The position numbers were made by a program, and so were the translations under genes. The notes beneath the pieces are model-generated. The model was not told the origin of the DNA and did no database searches. It saw only the letters and a program-made list of their open reading frames with translations. Of a DNA stretch of 64,000 bases, positions 46,469 to 55,737 are shown in pieces (the stretch's first letter is position 1; each line of letters begins with the position of its first letter). The stretch is from Sphingobacterium humi (GTDB lineage Bacteria; Bacteroidota; Bacteroidia; Sphingobacteriales; Sphingobacteriaceae): NCBI RefSeq assembly GCF_009768885.1, contig NZ_WSQA01000006.1, forward strand, positions 124,001-188,000. The letters run 5' to 3'.

Positions 46469-47552
46469 AGGATACACTATAGATCGTCTTGGCTAAGTAC
46501 TGCTTCGGATTCATGCGGTAATGCTTTTTGAAGGTTCGATAAAACTTATACTTACTGGAGAAGCCCGCTTCACCCGCCAGCCTCAAAATACTAGCCCCCG
46601 ACCCATCCAATTCGCTACAGTTTTCCATAAAATACCGCAGCCTAAACATATTCAAATAATCGTCAAAGCTCATATCCAATCCTTCCAGCAATATCTCCTG
46701 CAACTCGGCAACATTTAAGTTTAACATATTCGCCAAATCCCGAATGTGGAAATTCTTCATCCGAAACAAGTATTTCTCCTGCATCCATTTATCACAGAGG
46801 TTCAGGTAGAATTTATGCGACCGAACGACACTTAGGCGCGGGAGTCCAATTGCTCGGTTTTCCCGACGAAAAATATACTTTCTATAGCGAATCAGTGAAA
46901 GATGAATCTTATTGAAATACAACTGATAATAGGTGCCGAAGAAAAATAACAAAGCCGTACTCAACACCGGAAACTCAACAATGGCTTCCTGTCCTTTCAA
47001 CAGGCTATTCCCCAACACCAGCAGCACTAATGAAAGCTTGAGCAGCACAAACATAAGCCCCACCTGACCATCCAATGCGGAAAAACAGCAAGCCCATTTT
47101 TTCCGAAAACTTGCCAATAAGATCAGCTCATAGGCCAAAACTACCAACAGGATGAGGTTCTTTGCTTTAAGAAACAGCAGGTCTAAGTAATAATACACGC
47201 TACTTTCTAATATCTGATTCTGGTAGGATAAATATAGGATCAGGAATACCATCAACAACACCATGGGCGAACAGGCCAAGAAGATCAAATAACCAGAGGT
47301 GCGCTGCTCCACCAATACTAAGCGCAGGTAAATAGCAGAAAGATTCAATACACAAACCGATAAAGTTCCGGAATAGAATAACAAAAGAGAAGAATCATGC
47401 TTGGGGATGAGTGCTTCAATAAATAACACCGAAAGACTACAACTTAAAATGAGGTATAGGAGCTTTCCTTTTTCTTCTTTCATTGATCGCTTATGCAAAT
47501 AAAGCCAGGAGATAAAAAATTGAAGGATAACGACCGCCAAAAGTAGAACCAT
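46467..47552 (-). CDS. Membrane-anchored AraC-family transcriptional regulator
   Basis: 361 residues. The N-terminal 215 or so form about seven hydrophobic helices (LLLAVVILQFFISWLYL, then further segments such as LVLLVLGNSLL). The C-terminal 110 are an AraC DNA-binding domain with two helix-turn-helix units (IRDLANMLNLNVAELQEIL; ILRLAGEAGFSSKYKFYRTF). The layout suggests a membrane sensor that binds DNA directly. The gene diverges from the CotH-kinase lipoprotein gene, its most likely target. A near-consensus -7 box (TAAACTTG) lies a few bases before the ATG. The signal it detects is unknown. Confidence 0.9.
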   Translation of the reverse strand: MVLLLAVVILQFFISWLYLHKRSMKEEKGKLLYLILSCSLSVLFIEALIPKHDSSLLLFYSGTLSVCVLNLSAIYLRLVLVEQRTSGYLIFLACSPMVLLMVFLILYLSYQNQILESSVYYYLDLLFLKAKNLILLVVLAYELILLASFRKKWACCFSALDGQVGLMFVLLKLSLVLLVLGNSLLKGQEAIVEFPVLSTALLFFFGTYYQLYFNKIHLSLIRYRKYIFRRENRAIGLPRLSVVRSHKFYLNLCDKWMQEKYLFRMKNFHIRDLANMLNLNVAELQEILLEGLDMSFDDYLNMFRLRYFMENCSELDGSGASILRLAGEAGFSSKYKFYRTFKKHYRMNPKQYLAKTIYSVS

Positions 47553-47847
47553 ATAACAAGTTTACTTTTATTCTATTAACTTATTAAAAAGAGCCTATTA
47601 AATTTACAATTGCACTTTTAACCTTCAAACTATTACCCTTTCCCTACCCCATGACAATCATTAGGGAACTCGTATTCATTAACAGAAAATGAGACAGCGT
47701 TAACAAGATTTTATAACACACTCATTATCAGCAACAACAACTGTCTTATCTTGTATCTCATTTCCTTTAGTGGCAAACATAGGCGTAGATTTTCTTTAAA
47801 AAACAAGCAAGGCGATGCTAATTTTGCCCAGCAAATCTACCATTGTT
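47553..47847. other. Divergent promoter region, AraC regulator / CotH protein, 295 bp
   Basis: AT-rich spacer with no coding frame seen. It probably holds both promoters and a binding site for the AraC-type protein; I could not pick out a clear direct repeat for it. Confidence 0.4.
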
Positions 47848-49101
47848 ATGAAATCTATAAAAACCCTGATTTACGTGTGCATCAGCACGCTATTCCTGTT
47901 TTCGGCCTGTACAAAACCCACAGGGGAAAAACCGGATGAAATCCCAGACTTCGATGAAAAAGCCGAATTAAACGAGCAAATCGAGGCCAAAATTCCACAT
48001 ATCTATATTACTACCGAGGGTGGAGCACCTGTCGTGAGTAAAGAAATATACCTCAATGGGGAAGTAGAGATTAATGGAAATGGCGTTCAAATGGACTTCA
48101 TTAAGACCAAAACCCGCATTAAAGGCCGCGGAAACAGTACCTGGGTAAGACCTAAGAAACCATACCGTCTAAAATTAGATGTTGCTGCCAGTATTTTTGG
48201 GCTACCAGCAGCAAAAGACTGGGTGCTTTTGGCCAACCACATCGATTATACCTTAATGTGTAATGCGGTGGCCATGAAAATTGGTCAGCAATTAAACATG
48301 CCTTTTACCAACAGCATCATTCCTGTCGATCTTACCTTAAACGGCGTTTATATGGGGAATTATACGCTTACCCAACAAGTGGAAGCAAAACCAACGCGCA
48401 TCGATGTGGGCGAAGGTGGCGTATTATTAGAAATGGATAGCTATTTCGATGAAGACTTCAAATTTAAATCTGCAGGACTATCCCTACCGGTGATGATTAA
48501 AAGTCCGGATATTACTTCGGATGCCCAGTTTGAAAAAATTAAAAAGGAATTTGAGGACTTTGAAAAGCTAATTGTGGATTCTAAATTCCCCAATACCAAC
48601 TATGGCAATGTTTTCGACAAACAGCAACTGGTAAACTACCTGATTGTAAACAACCTGGCTGGAAACTTCGAAATCAATCACCCTAAAAGTGTGTATATGC
48701 ATAAAAAAGCCAATGGAAAATACACCATGGGCCCTATCTGGGATTTTGACTATGGCTTCGGCTTCGATGAAGTTAAACGCAGTTATTTTAACTTCATAGA
48801 GTTCCCTTTACTGAAAACGAACGATACCCGTCCGGGCTATTATTTCTATACCATTTTCTTAAAAGATCCGGAAATCCGTCAGCTGTATAAAACGACCTGG
48901 AGCAACTTCAAATCAAATCAATTCGATAAACTCCTCACCTACATCGAGGAATATGCCGCCAGCATTCGTGAAAGTAAAAAGAAAGATCATGAACTCTGGA
49001 AAGTGGGCAGCAACGATCTACCCACTATCAAAAGAGACCTTAAACTCTATTTACACAAAAGAGCACGCTATATAGATCAGTACCTGAGTACCTTAAAATA
49101 A
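47848..49101 (+). CDS. CotH-kinase family lipoprotein
   Basis: About 417 residues from the ATG at 47848, with a lipoprotein signal (LFLFSAC). The CotH domain fills most of the chain: RIKGRGNSTWVRPKKPYRLKL, KDWVLLANHIDYTLMCNAVA, GVYMGNYTLTQQVE, and the metal-binding GPIWDFDYGFG. CotH proteins are atypical protein kinases known from spore coats; those of Bacteroidota are mostly uncharacterised and exported. An upstream ATG at 47815 would spoil the signal peptide. Whether the surface form has kinase activity, and where ATP would come from, is unclear. Confidence 0.9.
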   Translation: MKSIKTLIYVCISTLFLFSACTKPTGEKPDEIPDFDEKAELNEQIEAKIPHIYITTEGGAPVVSKEIYLNGEVEINGNGVQMDFIKTKTRIKGRGNSTWVRPKKPYRLKLDVAASIFGLPAAKDWVLLANHIDYTLMCNAVAMKIGQQLNMPFTNSIIPVDLTLNGVYMGNYTLTQQVEAKPTRIDVGEGGVLLEMDSYFDEDFKFKSAGLSLPVMIKSPDITSDAQFEKIKKEFEDFEKLIVDSKFPNTNYGNVFDKQQLVNYLIVNNLAGNFEINHPKSVYMHKKANGKYTMGPIWDFDYGFGFDEVKRSYFNFIEFPLLKTNDTRPGYYFYTIFLKDPEIRQLYKTTWSNFKSNQFDKLLTYIEEYAASIRESKKKDHELWKVGSNDLPTIKRDLKLYLHKRARYIDQYLSTLK

Positions 49102-49104
49102 CAA

Positions 49105-49135
49105 TAAAAAAAAGAAGGGGGGCCATGCCCCCTTT
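49105..49135 (-). terminator. Intrinsic terminator between cotH-like gene and lipoprotein gene
   Basis: GGGGGC pairs with GCCCCC, extended by AAG/CTT with one bulged G, around a short CAT loop. The T-rich tail is best on the minus strand, where it lies just past the lipoprotein stop codon. Confidence 0.75.
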
Positions 49136-49136
49136 C

Positions 49137-50621
49137 CTAATTAAATTCGATCAGCACCTCCTTATCCCATGCTTCAACTAACTTGATCTCAAATCCAGCA
49201 ACAGCAGTAGTTCGCGGTAGTAATTGCCCCCGAAAAACCAATTGCATATTATTTTTGGCTTCACCTTGCACATCAATTGTCCGCAATATCTTGTTGTCAT
49301 CCCACACCTCCAGGATATAATGCAGCTTTTTACCCTGCACCTGTAATCCTAAAAACTGATTAAACACAATTTCCTTGTGCACATTAAAATCCTGCTCCAC
49401 TTCCAAGCTATGGCTAGGTTCTTCGGCAGCTTTGCTTTCCCCAACAGGGCTGAAAGGGCGCCAGCGAACCGGCGGATGCTGGGGTTTTATTAACACACGC
49501 TTCACTTCCTTCAAGTCCCGACTGTCCGTAAATTCAAAACGAACTTGCCCATAGGCTCGACGTAAAGCAATTTCCTTCGCAAAAGATTTGCTCACCTCAA
49601 TGGTATCGCAGGAAGCAAACATACGCCCCTCAAAACCGATATCATCAGGAAAGTGCAAATCTTCCAGCCGGCTAATCTGCCCGGTCCTTATGACGTCTTT
49701 ATTGACATAATGATAAGTACTCATCAAGATATACTCGCCTAAGGGCAACTCCAGATTTAAGTGAGGATTTGCATCCTTCAACAGCACCTGCCCCGAGTCT
49801 ACCAAGGCATGTGTCCCCTTCTGGAATAAGTAATACCTTAATTTACTTTTCATCCGTACATCCAGCGCCTTCTTGTAGCCCGTTAAACGGACATTATCAA
49901 ACCTATAGGTCCCAAATTGCATCCGTCCGACTTCCTTATCCTCCTGACTCCGTCGGAAATGGACTTCAACCAACATCATCTGCTCCTGCTCGACAGGCAG
50001 ACTGGATAGGTCAAATTTTATCCGAGTCTTCGCAAAATCATCCTTTTTATTTTCCATATCGATACGCACCGGAAAATTGGTTCTTTTGATGCCATCAGCA
50101 AAGCGATATTGAAATTCAACGGTCTTTCCGGCGAGGGAATCACTGCCCAAATCAAAGGAGAAGATTCCTAATTTTTTAAGCTCCGCAATCGGAAATTGAA
50201 GGCTTAAAAAAGTCATATGCTTCAATTGCAAGGCTTTATCGCCGAAAAAGCTGTTTTCAAAACTGGGAACAAAGGTTGCAGGGAAAGCCTTGGGAAAATG
50301 ATCAAAACTAACCACAGGACCAAGCTGATAATCGCTTATTAACTTACCCGAATTGAAGTTCCAATTTAATACCGTTACAGGCGATTCATCGCCGGTTCCT
50401 AAGGAGCGAGCAGGGGAAGGTGCCGATATGCTGGGGGAGGCAGTTTCTTTCAGGGGCCGCAGGATGGTTTCAAATCCCGCATAGCCAATGTTCACCTGAT
50501 ATTTTTTCCCCGACTCTGCTTGCTGTTCCGGGAAACGCTTGCAAGCAAAAGTCAGTGGTATAAGCCAGATAAGGGCAGTTCCGACCCTCCATGCTTTGCT
50601 GAAAAACTTTTTCATATTCAT
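49137..50621 (-). CDS. Lipoprotein of unknown function next to fucosidases
   Basis: 494 residues with a lipoprotein signal (LIPLTFACKRFPEQ, Cys27). A region at about 80-260 looks like a beta-sandwich of the jelly-roll kind (NWNFNSGKLISDYQLGP, VEFQYRFADGIKRTNFPV, RFDNVRLTGYKKAL). A second beta-rich part covers 270-494. I recognise no catalytic motif. It could be a carbohydrate-binding or FimA-like surface protein. Two close start codons (50621 and 50615) are equally possible. It follows the GH95 gene on the same strand, but a strong terminator lies between, so it likely has its own promoter. Confidence 0.75.
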   Translation of the reverse strand: MNMKKFFSKAWRVGTALIWLIPLTFACKRFPEQQAESGKKYQVNIGYAGFETILRPLKETASPSISAPSPARSLGTGDESPVTVLNWNFNSGKLISDYQLGPVVSFDHFPKAFPATFVPSFENSFFGDKALQLKHMTFLSLQFPIAELKKLGIFSFDLGSDSLAGKTVEFQYRFADGIKRTNFPVRIDMENKKDDFAKTRIKFDLSSLPVEQEQMMLVEVHFRRSQEDKEVGRMQFGTYRFDNVRLTGYKKALDVRMKSKLRYYLFQKGTHALVDSGQVLLKDANPHLNLELPLGEYILMSTYHYVNKDVIRTGQISRLEDLHFPDDIGFEGRMFASCDTIEVSKSFAKEIALRRAYGQVRFEFTDSRDLKEVKRVLIKPQHPPVRWRPFSPVGESKAAEEPSHSLEVEQDFNVHKEIVFNQFLGLQVQGKKLHYILEVWDDNKILRTIDVQGEAKNNMQLVFRGQLLPRTTAVAGFEIKLVEAWDKEVLIEFN

Positions 50622-50700
50622 ATTCTTTGAAGCATATGCTTATGAAAAGATACAGGAAGCAGGGAAAATAAAGGCCTATTCAAAACCAATAAGCCTCCAC

Positions 50701-50746
50701 AAAAAAGCCCGGTTTGTTCGGGAGTACCATACCGAACAAACCGGGC
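50701..50746 (-). terminator. Intrinsic terminator after the fucosidase pair
   Basis: A perfect 15-bp stem (GCCCGGTTTGTTCGG and complement, 50707-50746) with a 10-nt loop. On the minus strand it is followed by T6, 22 bases after the GH95 stop codon. Confidence 0.9.
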
Positions 50747-50768
50747 CATGCGGCGTTTGTAACAAATC

Positions 50769-53099
50769 TTATCGTCGACTTGCCACGATGTCTCTAAATT
50801 CACCGTTCAGCAAAACCTTAACAGGCTTTGCATCGGCGTTGAGCACCTTATAATGCTGCACTTTCCCATCCTTCCATTGAATATCTACAGTAAAATTACC
50901 ACGGGCTTTTAAGCCCTTCACTTCGCCGTTTGGCCAATGACTTGGCAAGGCGGGCAGTAAATGAATATAACCATCATGGCTTTGCAACAGCATTTCAGCA
51001 ATACCTGCCGAGCCGCCGAAATTCCCATCTATCTGAAAAGGAGGATGCGCACAGAATAAATTCGGATAGGTTCCGGCGCCAGCACCTGCATAGCTATTGG
51101 CACCAATGGCGGCCGGGCGCAGCAATTGCCGCAATATTTCTAAGGCATGGTCGCCATCGTGCAACCTGGCCCAGAATAACACTTTCCATGCCCGCGACCA
51201 GCCCGTTCCCTCATCCCCACGTACGGCCAAGGTTTTCTTCGCCGCCTCCGCCCATTCCGGACTACTTACCGGCGAGATAAAGGCCGCCGGATATAAGCCA
51301 TACAAATGGGAAACATGGCGATGCTGCGGATCGGTTTCCTGGTAATCTTCCAACCATTCCATCACCCGCCCCGAAGGACTAATTTGAACCGCCGGAGGAA
51401 CCTGCGTTAAATCCGCCTTTAACGAAGCCGCAAAATCAGCATCCGTATTCAATACCTGCGCGGCAGAAATCACCGACTCATACAATTCCCGAACAATCTG
51501 ATTATCGATGGTAGGGCCCATCACCACCGAGGCACGCTTGCCGTTGGTCATAATAAAACCGTTCTCCGGTGATACAGATGGCGAAGTAACCAGCCATCCC
51601 GTTTTCGGATCTTTCACCAAAGTGGCTTTATAAAATGTGGCTGCACCTTTTAATATGGGGTAAATCTCTGCTAAATAAGTCTTATCCTGCGTAAATTGAT
51701 AATGTTCCCAAAGGTGGTTGCACAACCATCCGGAGGCTGTGCTGGCGCCCCAAGACGCATGCTCGCCAGGAGCCGTATAGCCCCAGATATTTGTAATCAT
51801 GTAAGACACCCATCCCGGCGCATTATAATAGGCTTTTGCTGTTTTCTTGCCCTCCTTCGCTAATCGTTTGATCAGCTCAATAAAGGGTTTATGATATTCT
51901 GAAAGATTACTCACCTCCACGCCCCAATGGTTCATTTGGGCATTGATATTCAAGTGATAGTCACCATTCCATGGGGTTTGAATTTCATGCGCCCATAAGC
52001 CCTGTAAATTTGGAGGCAATGCTTTGGCCACTTTTGGCGCGGTAGAGGCTAAACTCAAGTAGCGCCCAAACTGATAATACAAGGTCGCTAAGCCCGGATC
52101 GGAACTTGGCTTCTCGTAAAAATTAGCCAAGCGCTTGTCTGTAGGCAGCTTACTATAGCTTTGATCGCCTTCCAGTTTCAGGCTTACCCGATTGAAGAGG
52201 GGTTGATAGGCCTTTAGATGCGCCTTCGACAGGTTTTTAAAAGTCTTGGCGGTTAATTGTTGCATTTCCTTAGCCACATAAGCTTCCGGATCATGCCCAT
52301 AATAATCGGTACTGGCCACAAATAAGATCGTCGCCTCATCCGCCTTCTTCAGTAAAATCTGATTATCGTAATTACTGATTTCCCCACCTTTGGCAAGCAC
52401 TTTAATCTTGGCGGCAAAACGTATGCCCTGCCCGTCTTTGCCATCCGGTAACCAGCCCGAAATGCTAATTTCATTGCCATTAATACGATGCGATTTCACC
52501 TGCTCATCTCGGTAAAAATGAAGCGCAAAGCCAATGGACTTCCGTTTATCTGCCTGCAGCTGAATGACGCCTGCATTTTCCGCAAAGGATGTAAAATAGG
52601 TCCGCTCATAATTTACCCCATCCGATCGGAACCGGGTATGGGCTTGTGCCGTTTCCAAATCCAAGGTCCGCTCGTACTGCTCAATATCGCCCAAATCAAA
52701 ATGCAGGATATTTAAAAAGCCAAAATTCTGATAACAGCCATAGGGCGCATTGGCACCCTTGCCACCAGCAGAACCAAGACCGGTACATACGAAGTTTTTA
52801 TTCACCAAGGCTTCGGCCTGATCGTTTTTCCCCGCAAATAAAAGCGATTGAATTTCCGAAACACTGCGATGTGCCTGGTAATTATTGGCGTCTTGCGGAC
52901 TGCCCGACCACATCGATATTTCATTTAAAATCACTTGTTCTTCCCCGGGGCCACCATTGGGCATCATACCGATTTGTCCATTCCCCAAGGGCATGGACTC
53001 CTCCCAGTATTCGCCATAATTATCGTACCTCAGCTTTAAGTCCTGCCCCAAAAGTGTACTGCTTAAGCCGAGTGCTAGTATTGTGCAAAAAATCCTCAT
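50769..53099 (-). CDS. GH95 family alpha-L-fucosidase (or related alpha-L-galactosidase)
   Basis: 776 residues with a signal peptide (cut near LLGQ). The N-terminal beta domain starts [24 protein letters not shown] in split form, typical of GH95. The catalytic residues of the family are in place: the Asn pair in [11 protein letters not shown] (384, 386), the acid Glu512 in SPENGF, and Asp691 in IDGNFGG. GH95 enzymes act by inversion, mostly on terminal alpha-1,2-fucose; some act on galactose. It starts one base after the GH29 gene ends, forming a two-enzyme fucose-release unit. Confidence 0.93.
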   Translation of the reverse strand: MRIFCTILALGLSSTLLGQDLKLRYDNYGEYWEESMPLGNGQIGMMPNGGPGEEQVILNEISMWSGSPQDANNYQAHRSVSEIQSLLFAGKNDQAEALVNKNFVCTGLGSAGGKGANAPYGCYQNFGFLNILHFDLGDIEQYERTLDLETAQAHTRFRSDGVNYERTYFTSFAENAGVIQLQADKRKSIGFALHFYRDEQVKSHRINGNEISISGWLPDGKDGQGIRFAAKIKVLAKGGEISNYDNQILLKKADEATILFVASTDYYGHDPEAYVAKEMQQLTAKTFKNLSKAHLKAYQPLFNRVSLKLEGDQSYSKLPTDKRLANFYEKPSSDPGLATLYYQFGRYLSLASTAPKVAKALPPNLQGLWAHEIQTPWNGDYHLNINAQMNHWGVEVSNLSEYHKPFIELIKRLAKEGKKTAKAYYNAPGWVSYMITNIWGYTAPGEHASWGASTASGWLCNHLWEHYQFTQDKTYLAEIYPILKGAATFYKATLVKDPKTGWLVTSPSVSPENGFIMTNGKRASVVMGPTIDNQIVRELYESVISAAQVLNTDADFAASLKADLTQVPPAVQISPSGRVMEWLEDYQETDPQHRHVSHLYGLYPAAFISPVSSPEWAEAAKKTLAVRGDEGTGWSRAWKVLFWARLHDGDHALEILRQLLRPAAIGANSYAGAGAGTYPNLFCAHPPFQIDGNFGGSAGIAEMLLQSHDGYIHLLPALPSHWPNGEVKGLKARGNFTVDIQWKDGKVQHYKVLNADAKPVKVLLNGEFRDIVASRR

Positions 53100-53100
53100 A

Positions 53101-55002
53101 TTAATCCATCAATAAATCAAACTCTGCCACTGAGAATTGCTTATCCCCACTTAAAATTTCCAAAGGTTCAAAACGGATGTAATGCGCCTCTATGGCTTTC
53201 GGAAAAGCAATCGTCTGTACCGTAGCATTTGCTTTAATATTCGAAAACTCACCGCTAGCCATCAACTCCCATTGCTTGCCGTCTACACTGGTATACAGCT
53301 TAAACTTCGTCGGGATGCCCTGCAATTTTCCATCTTGCCGAGGGACGTATTGCAACCCGGAAATCAATTGCGTTTTCGCCAAGCGCAATTCAATATACTT
53401 ACTGCGACTAAGGCTACTTTGCCATATCGTTTGCAGGTTATCATCCAGCGCAAAATGGGCTTGCTTATCGGCCGAAATCAAAGTCAACTCTTTTTTGGCA
53501 ACTCTTTTTCTGTCTATCGTTTGGCTCGCAAATACCGCATCGGCCTCTTTAAATAGGGCAAACTCACTTAAAGTCGGTGCTACCGGCGCAAAGAGCTTCA
53601 CTTTTAAACGTTGCGCCGTCACCGGTTCTGCTAGCTTCAATATTCTATTAGCGCCGATGCTGCTAGCCTTCGCTAAGGACTGCCAACCTTGCCCATCCCA
53701 ACGATAAACGGCTACACTATCCAGGCGTTGGCCAAGTTTAATGTTCTCTCGAATACGAATAAGATCAAATGTTTGCGACGAGCCCAAATCAATTTCCAGT
53801 TCCGGTTGCAATTCCAAATCGTCTGCCGCATAATAAGAATAGCGATCGGCATCGAACAGATTTGCCGTTCCGAAACGCTGATTATTGCCACGTACATTAC
53901 TGGCTTTTGCTGTAGCCTGTGCCGCCAGGTTAACGCTAAATGTTTGTTTCAGTTTTTGGCCAAAAGCCTTCAGCGATAGGATATCGTTATCATGCAGGTA
54001 TCCCTCCGGCATAGGTGCCAGCCCCAGGTTCATGCCTCCTCCGCGGCCCACCGATTTTAAATAGATCTCAAATAGCTGATCGGGGGTTTTCACTTTATCG
54101 TTCTCGCGTTCGTGGTAAAACCATCCTGGTCGCAGGGGCACGTCACATTCCGCCGGAATCCAGAATTTGCCATTACGGTCGCCCGTTCCGAGGTTGGCAT
54201 TATCCACCTGTCCCGGCACCGGTTTCTGCCCGTCTAAGGTTCTTGGCGTAATGGTTGCCCAGCTGGTTTCCGGGGCAAATCCTTTCTCATTGCCTACCCA
54301 ACGCATATCGGGACCCACATCCGAGAAAATCATTGCCATAGGCTGTAATTCTCGAACAATGGGCCATGTTTTTTCGTCCCATTCATAATAGCTGGTCCGG
54401 TCTATGGTTCTTTTTTCATTTTTACCCCCATAATAGCCATCGCCGCCATTGGCACCATCATGCCAAGAGGTAAACAGGTCGCCATAATTGCTCATCAATT
54501 CCCGCAACTGCGTGCGGTAAGCATCCGCATAGGCTTTGCTGCCATAGCGCACATCGTTCCGATCCCAGGCAGAGAGGTAAAGCCCAAATTTCAAACCCTG
54601 ATCGTGCGATGCTTGCATAAATTCTTTAACCATATCGCCCTTGCCCTGCTTCCATGGCGAACTGGCCACAGAATAGTTAGTCGTGCTTGTTGGCCATAAA
54701 CAAAACCCATCATGGTGCTTGGCCACGGAGATTAATCCTTTAAATCCACCAGCAACGCTGGCTTCCGCAATTTGGCGCGCATCGAAATGGCTCGGATTAA
54801 AAAGCTTCGGATCCGCGTCGCCAAATCCCCACTCTTTATCTTGAAAAGTGGTTGGCGTAAAGTGAATTAAGGTATACATTTCCATTTCGTGCCATTGCAG
54901 TTGTCTGGCGCTAGGCAAAGCTCCATAAGGAGCAGGTTCGCTCTGCGAAAAACCCAAAAATGGAGTTAAAAGTAATAAAGAAAATAGGCTTGATCTTTTC
55001 AT
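53101..55002 (-). CDS. GH29 family alpha-L-fucosidase with C-terminal F5/8-type domains
   Basis: 633 residues with a signal peptide (cut near GFSQ). The GH29 barrel covers about 25-345 ([26 protein letters not shown]). The nucleophile is Asp182 in SWHDGANGG, the form seen in the alpha-1,3/4-selective subfamily B. Two discoidin-like (F5/8C, CBM32-type) modules follow at about 355-480 and 500-633. It is exported and paired with GH95, so alpha-1,2- and alpha-1,3/4-linked fucose could both be removed from host- or plant-type glycans. No SusC/SusD pair lies beside them. Confidence 0.94.
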   Translation of the reverse strand: MKRSSLFSLLLLTPFLGFSQSEPAPYGALPSARQLQWHEMEMYTLIHFTPTTFQDKEWGFGDADPKLFNPSHFDARQIAEASVAGGFKGLISVAKHHDGFCLWPTSTTNYSVASSPWKQGKGDMVKEFMQASHDQGLKFGLYLSAWDRNDVRYGSKAYADAYRTQLRELMSNYGDLFTSWHDGANGGDGYYGGKNEKRTIDRTSYYEWDEKTWPIVRELQPMAMIFSDVGPDMRWVGNEKGFAPETSWATITPRTLDGQKPVPGQVDNANLGTGDRNGKFWIPAECDVPLRPGWFYHERENDKVKTPDQLFEIYLKSVGRGGGMNLGLAPMPEGYLHDNDILSLKAFGQKLKQTFSVNLAAQATAKASNVRGNNQRFGTANLFDADRYSYYAADDLELQPELEIDLGSSQTFDLIRIRENIKLGQRLDSVAVYRWDGQGWQSLAKASSIGANRILKLAEPVTAQRLKVKLFAPVAPTLSEFALFKEADAVFASQTIDRKRVAKKELTLISADKQAHFALDDNLQTIWQSSLSRSKYIELRLAKTQLISGLQYVPRQDGKLQGIPTKFKLYTSVDGKQWELMASGEFSNIKANATVQTIAFPKAIEAHYIRFEPLEILSGDKQFSVAEFDLLMD

Positions 55003-55161
55003 AATGCAAATTGAAGGTTCAAGATAAAGATTATGTAAAGGATTTATGGAAAATAGAGGATGCTTATCATGTGATTTTGAATAGTTATAAAGGATTTATC
55101 CTTGGTTAGTAAAAGAAATTATCATTGTGTTATCATCATATTATAAAGTGTTGTCATCGTC

Positions 55162-55455
55162 TTGTCATCGTGAGCGGAGTCGAACGACTGGTACGTCAGT
55201 GCAATCCACCCTACTTAACAACTTTGTTACCAGAACTTTACAAAAATATTTTATTGGTAATTGTCATCAACTTCCAATAAGTTTTACAAACATTTTACCT
55301 GCTCACGATGACAGCATGTACCACAACTTTAAACAATGCGTGCCAACGCCTACAAATGACGAGCATTTATAAAGCGTTGTTAATAAAGTTGTGAAATAGG
55401 GTGGATTGCATTGACGTACCAGTCGTTCGTGGTTCGACTCCGCTCACCATGACAA
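55162..55455. repeat. Nested palindromic (REP/MITE-like) element
   Basis: A left arm (55162-55229) and a right arm (55380-55455) are inverted copies over about 65 bases, including GTGAGCGGAGTCGAA and CGACTGGTACGTCA. They differ by a few substitutions and a 7-base insertion (GTGGTTC) in the right arm. A third, 13-base inverted copy of TGTCATCGTGAGC lies in the loop at 55301-55313. The core motif GTCATnnTGAGCGGAGTCGAA resembles widespread extragenic repeats of this phylum. No flanking duplication was found. Confidence 0.8.
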
Positions 55456-55471
55456 ATTGATGACAAAGTAT

Positions 55472-55504
55472 TCTAACTACTAAATACTCCATACTAACTA
55501 CTAC
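55472..55504 (+). repeat. Isolated heptad-repeat arm (TAAATAC type)
   Basis: Units TAACTAC, TAAATAC, TCCATAC, TAACTAC, TACGC. The first 26 bases are identical to 19605-19630 in the ilvD-ilvB spacer. No inverted partner arm is visible nearby. Confidence 0.8.
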
Positions 55505-55532
55505 GCTACCCCCTTCCTCACCCCTTTCTCAC

Positions 55533-55565
55533 CCCTTTCACACCCGTATCAATCCCCTTTACAAT
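55533..55565 (+). repeat. 33-bp dispersed repeat, copy B
   Basis: Begins CCCTTTCACACCCGTATC and ends AATCCCCTTTACAAT. It matches the minus strand at 13785-13817 with 3 differences. It is preceded by a run of CACCCCTTTCT-like units. Confidence 0.7.
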
Positions 55566-55723
55566 TGGCTGTACAAGGGAACAGCAAGGAAATACCAAAG
55601 CCAAAAGAATGGCTAAAATAAAACGAATACCCCTTGAATTGCTGCGCATTACCCTTCGCTACAAGGCGGAAAAAAAATCTAAAATAAATGCTACAAGATT
55701 AGTAGTTTATCCATAAAAGTGAA

Positions 55724-55731
55724 TAAATTTG
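55724..55731 (+). promoter_or_regulatory. -7 box directly before the sulfhydrylase gene
   Basis: TAAATTTG fits TAnnTTTG exactly and ends 6 bases before the ATG (55738), implying a leaderless or nearly leaderless mRNA. Confidence 0.55.
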
Positions 55732-55737
55732 TTTATC

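Larger units (their letters stand above)
55003..55737. other. Repeat-rich intergenic region, 735 bp
   Basis: Long spacer between the fucosidase pair (minus) and the sulfhydrylase gene (plus). It carries a nested palindromic element (55162-55455), a partial heptad-repeat arm (55472-55504) and one copy of a 33-bp dispersed repeat (55533-55565). Small frames inside are by-products of the repeats. No transposase or RNA gene is seen. Confidence 0.7.

Noticed and set aside
55162-55455. Insertion sequence with terminal inverted repeats
   Set aside because: There is no transposase frame between the arms and no target duplication; the small frames inside are products of the repeats.
55640-55737. SAM riboswitch upstream of metZ
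   Set aside because: The -7 box ends 6 bases before the start codon, which leaves no leader for one, and no matching fold was seen.
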